Below are positions 34,784 through 35,769 of a stretch of 35,769 bases of DNA, piece by piece (position 1 is the stretch's first letter; every line of letters starts with the position of its first letter). The DNA comes from Pirellulaceae bacterium. GTDB lineage: Bacteria > Planctomycetota > Planctomycetia > Pirellulales > Pirellulaceae. The stretch lies in NCBI GenBank assembly GCA_030748485.1, contig JASMLW010000278.1, positions 1-35,769 of the forward strand, written 5' to 3'. The notes under the pieces were generated by a model, which saw only the letters and a list, made by a program, of their open reading frames with translations, was not told where the DNA came from and ran no database searches. The translations under genes were made by a program, and so were the position numbers.

Positions 34784-35095
34784 AGGAGATTCGCTGTGAA
34801 AATGGAAGGCGACGGTTTGCCTGTGGCCCGAACGGGTCAGTCGAGACTCAAGATGCGCGAGGCAACCCGATTATTCTAACTCACTCGCCGGCGTTTCGGG
34901 ACCATCCCGCCACGAAGCCCCGCCACGAAGGCCCGCCGCGAAGGCTGCTCATCCCCGCGCGAAGGCTGCTCAGCGCGCGGTGATTTGAGTGGGTGGGGTA
35001 ATCCCGCCGCGAAATTGCAGCTGGCCAGAAACTGTGCTTCAATGATTTTGATCACAAGTGTCATCGTTTGTTTTTGAGAGTCCACGAGGTGTTTT
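34784..35095. other. Intergenic region between divergent DUF1549 and BlaI genes
   Basis: This 312-base stretch must carry the start signals of both divergent transcripts. From 34906 to about 34971 it contains imperfect repeats of cccgccacgaag (34906, 34919, 34932 and a decayed copy near 34954) and two copies of aaggctgctc (34941-34950, 34962-34971). No open frame looks coding. The probable repressor site is listed separately. No convincing -10 box was found for the DUF1549 gene. Confidence 0.7.
35052..35063. promoter_or_regulatory. Candidate BlaI/CopY-type operator
   Basis: The sequence tcACAagTGTca contains the ACA-N2-TGT core recognised by BlaI/MecI/CopY-family repressors. It lies 33 bases upstream of the blaI-like start codon, where autorepression is usual for the family. 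Flanking symmetry is incomplete and only one site is seen. A weak promoter (TTGCAG 35015-35020, 17 bases, TTCAAT 35038-35043) would put it just downstream of the -10. Confidence 0.42.
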
Positions 35096-35470
35096 GTGAG
35101 TGGATTGCCGCGGATATCGGAAGCCGAGTGGCTGGTCATGGAAGCGATCTGGGCCGCCGATCGACCGCTGCTCGCCGCGGAAGTTGTCGAGCAGCTCGAG
35201 GAGGCGACGAAGTGGAGCCACCGCACGGTTCGCACGCTGCTCAACCGGCTCGTCAAAAAGAAAGTGCTCACCTACCGGGCCGATGGGAATCGGTATCTCT
35301 ACTCGGCCAAACGTCCCCGCCAAGATTATGTACAAGAGGAGAGCAGCTCGTTCTTGGATCGCGTGTTCGCGGGGGACGCCGATTCACTGCTCATGCATTT
35401 CGTCGAACGATCGAGTCTGTCGAAACGCAAGCTCAAAGAGTTGCGAAAGCTGTTGGACGAGGAAGACTAG
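35096..35470 (+). CDS. BlaI/MecI-family transcriptional repressor
   Basis: A 124-residue winged-helix repressor. It reads ISEAEWLVMEAIWAADRPLL, then WSHRTVRTLLNRLVKKKVLT as recognition helix and wing, then RYLYSAKRPRQDYVQEESSS and a C-terminal dimerisation helix (SKRKLKELRKLLDEED). These are the standard BlaI/MecI features at the standard length. The start is GTG 35096, with GAGG (35086-35089) 6 bases upstream. An M56 peptidase gene follows, the usual sensor partner whose signal leads to repressor cleavage. In planctomycetes such pairs are numerous and generally not tied to beta-lactamase, and none is visible here. Confidence 0.9.
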   Translation: MSGLPRISEAEWLVMEAIWAADRPLLAAEVVEQLEEATKWSHRTVRTLLNRLVKKKVLTYRADGNRYLYSAKRPRQDYVQEESSSFLDRVFAGDADSLLMHFVERSSLSKRKLKELRKLLDEED

Positions 35471-35513
35471 CACCGGCTGCCACCGTTGACGGCGAGCAAC
35501 CGAAGATGAGCGA

Positions 35514-35769
35514 ATGGGTGTGGCCATGATTGGCTCGGTGGAAAGGTTGGCGAGCGCTTCGGCCCAGGCCGCCGTGTTGGCCATCGCAGTCTGGCTGCTC
35601 TGTCGCCTGTTGCGGGCAACACCGGCTTGGCGACATGCGCTATGGTGTGTCGTGCTGATTCGATTCGCGCTGCCGGTTGCTCCACCCGCGTCGTGGAGTT
35701 TGTACAACTGGCTGCCCACCCCATCGGGACAATTCTTCGCCGCCCAGACTCCGCCGACTCGACACTCCG
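35514..35769 (+). CDS. M56 family (BlaR1-like) membrane peptidase/sensor, 5' part only
   Basis: An open frame running off the right edge. It begins MGVAMIGSVERL (ATG 35514) or MIGSVERL (ATG 35526); neither has a strong ribosome-binding site. The first membrane helix is AQAAVLAIAVWLLCRLL, followed by the characteristic second segment RHALWCVVLIRFALPVAPPA and SLYNWLP, as in M56/BlaR1 proteins. The zinc HEXXH motif would lie beyond the window. The gene begins 43 bases after the blaI-like stop, which supports the assignment as its sensor partner. Confidence 0.75.
   Translation, partial: MGVAMIGSVERLASASAQAAVLAIAVWLLCRLLRATPAWRHALWCVVLIRFALPVAPPASWSLYNWLPTPSGQFFAAQTPPTRHS

Overview
The window is GC-rich and gene-dense and most likely comes from a planctomycete. 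The best evidence is a DUF1549/DUF1553 + DUF1501 gene pair, a BlaI/M56 regulator pair, a membrane-anchored family known to me from planctomycetes, and interspersed hairpin repeats of a kind I associate with planctomycete intergenic DNA. Nearly all genes lie on the minus strand. I found no rRNA, tRNA, CRISPR array or transposase.

Layout from left to right. (1) Positions 1-8693 (minus) form a tightly packed operon, read right to left as mgsA-mgsB-mgsC-gmaS-mgdA-mgdB-mgdC, with mgdC cut by the left edge and mgdD expected beyond it. This is the gene order of the N-methylglutamate pathway for methylamine: GmaS makes gamma-glutamylmethylamide, MgsABC converts it to N-methylglutamate, and the sarcosine-oxidase-like MgdABCD oxidises that to glutamate while passing the C1 unit to a folate. 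A candidate promoter with an overlapping inverted repeat lies just upstream of mgsA. (2) Positions 8868-9612 hold a cold-shock-domain gene and two 104-bp direct copies of an imperfect-hairpin repeat. (3) Positions 9613-12327 (plus) encode a large membrane-anchored protein of unknown function. (4) Positions 12457-18885 (minus) encode a tripartite heavy-metal RND efflux system (outer-membrane factor, His-rich adaptor, pump).

(5) Positions 19019-31375 (minus) are the most unusual region: a translationally coupled five-gene cluster of a DUF4132 protein, a giant protein of about 1650 residues, a MoxR-type AAA+ ATPase, a DUF5682-VWA fusion and a SWIM zinc-finger protein. It resembles the uncharacterised E. 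coli yehI/yehL/yehM/yehP/yehQ genes, here with M and P fused and a giant extra component. A sigma70-like promoter (GAGACA-17-TATAAC, with an upstream A-tract) precedes it. Three of its five genes carry a single-base frame interruption, whereas every other gene in the window is intact. (6) Positions 31516-34783 (minus) hold the planctomycete DUF1501 and DUF1549/DUF1553 pair. (7) Positions 35096-35769 (plus) hold a BlaI/MecI-family repressor and the start of an M56 (BlaR1-like) membrane peptidase, cut by the right edge.

All functions are inferred from sequence motifs and gene order read by eye; no database search was possible.
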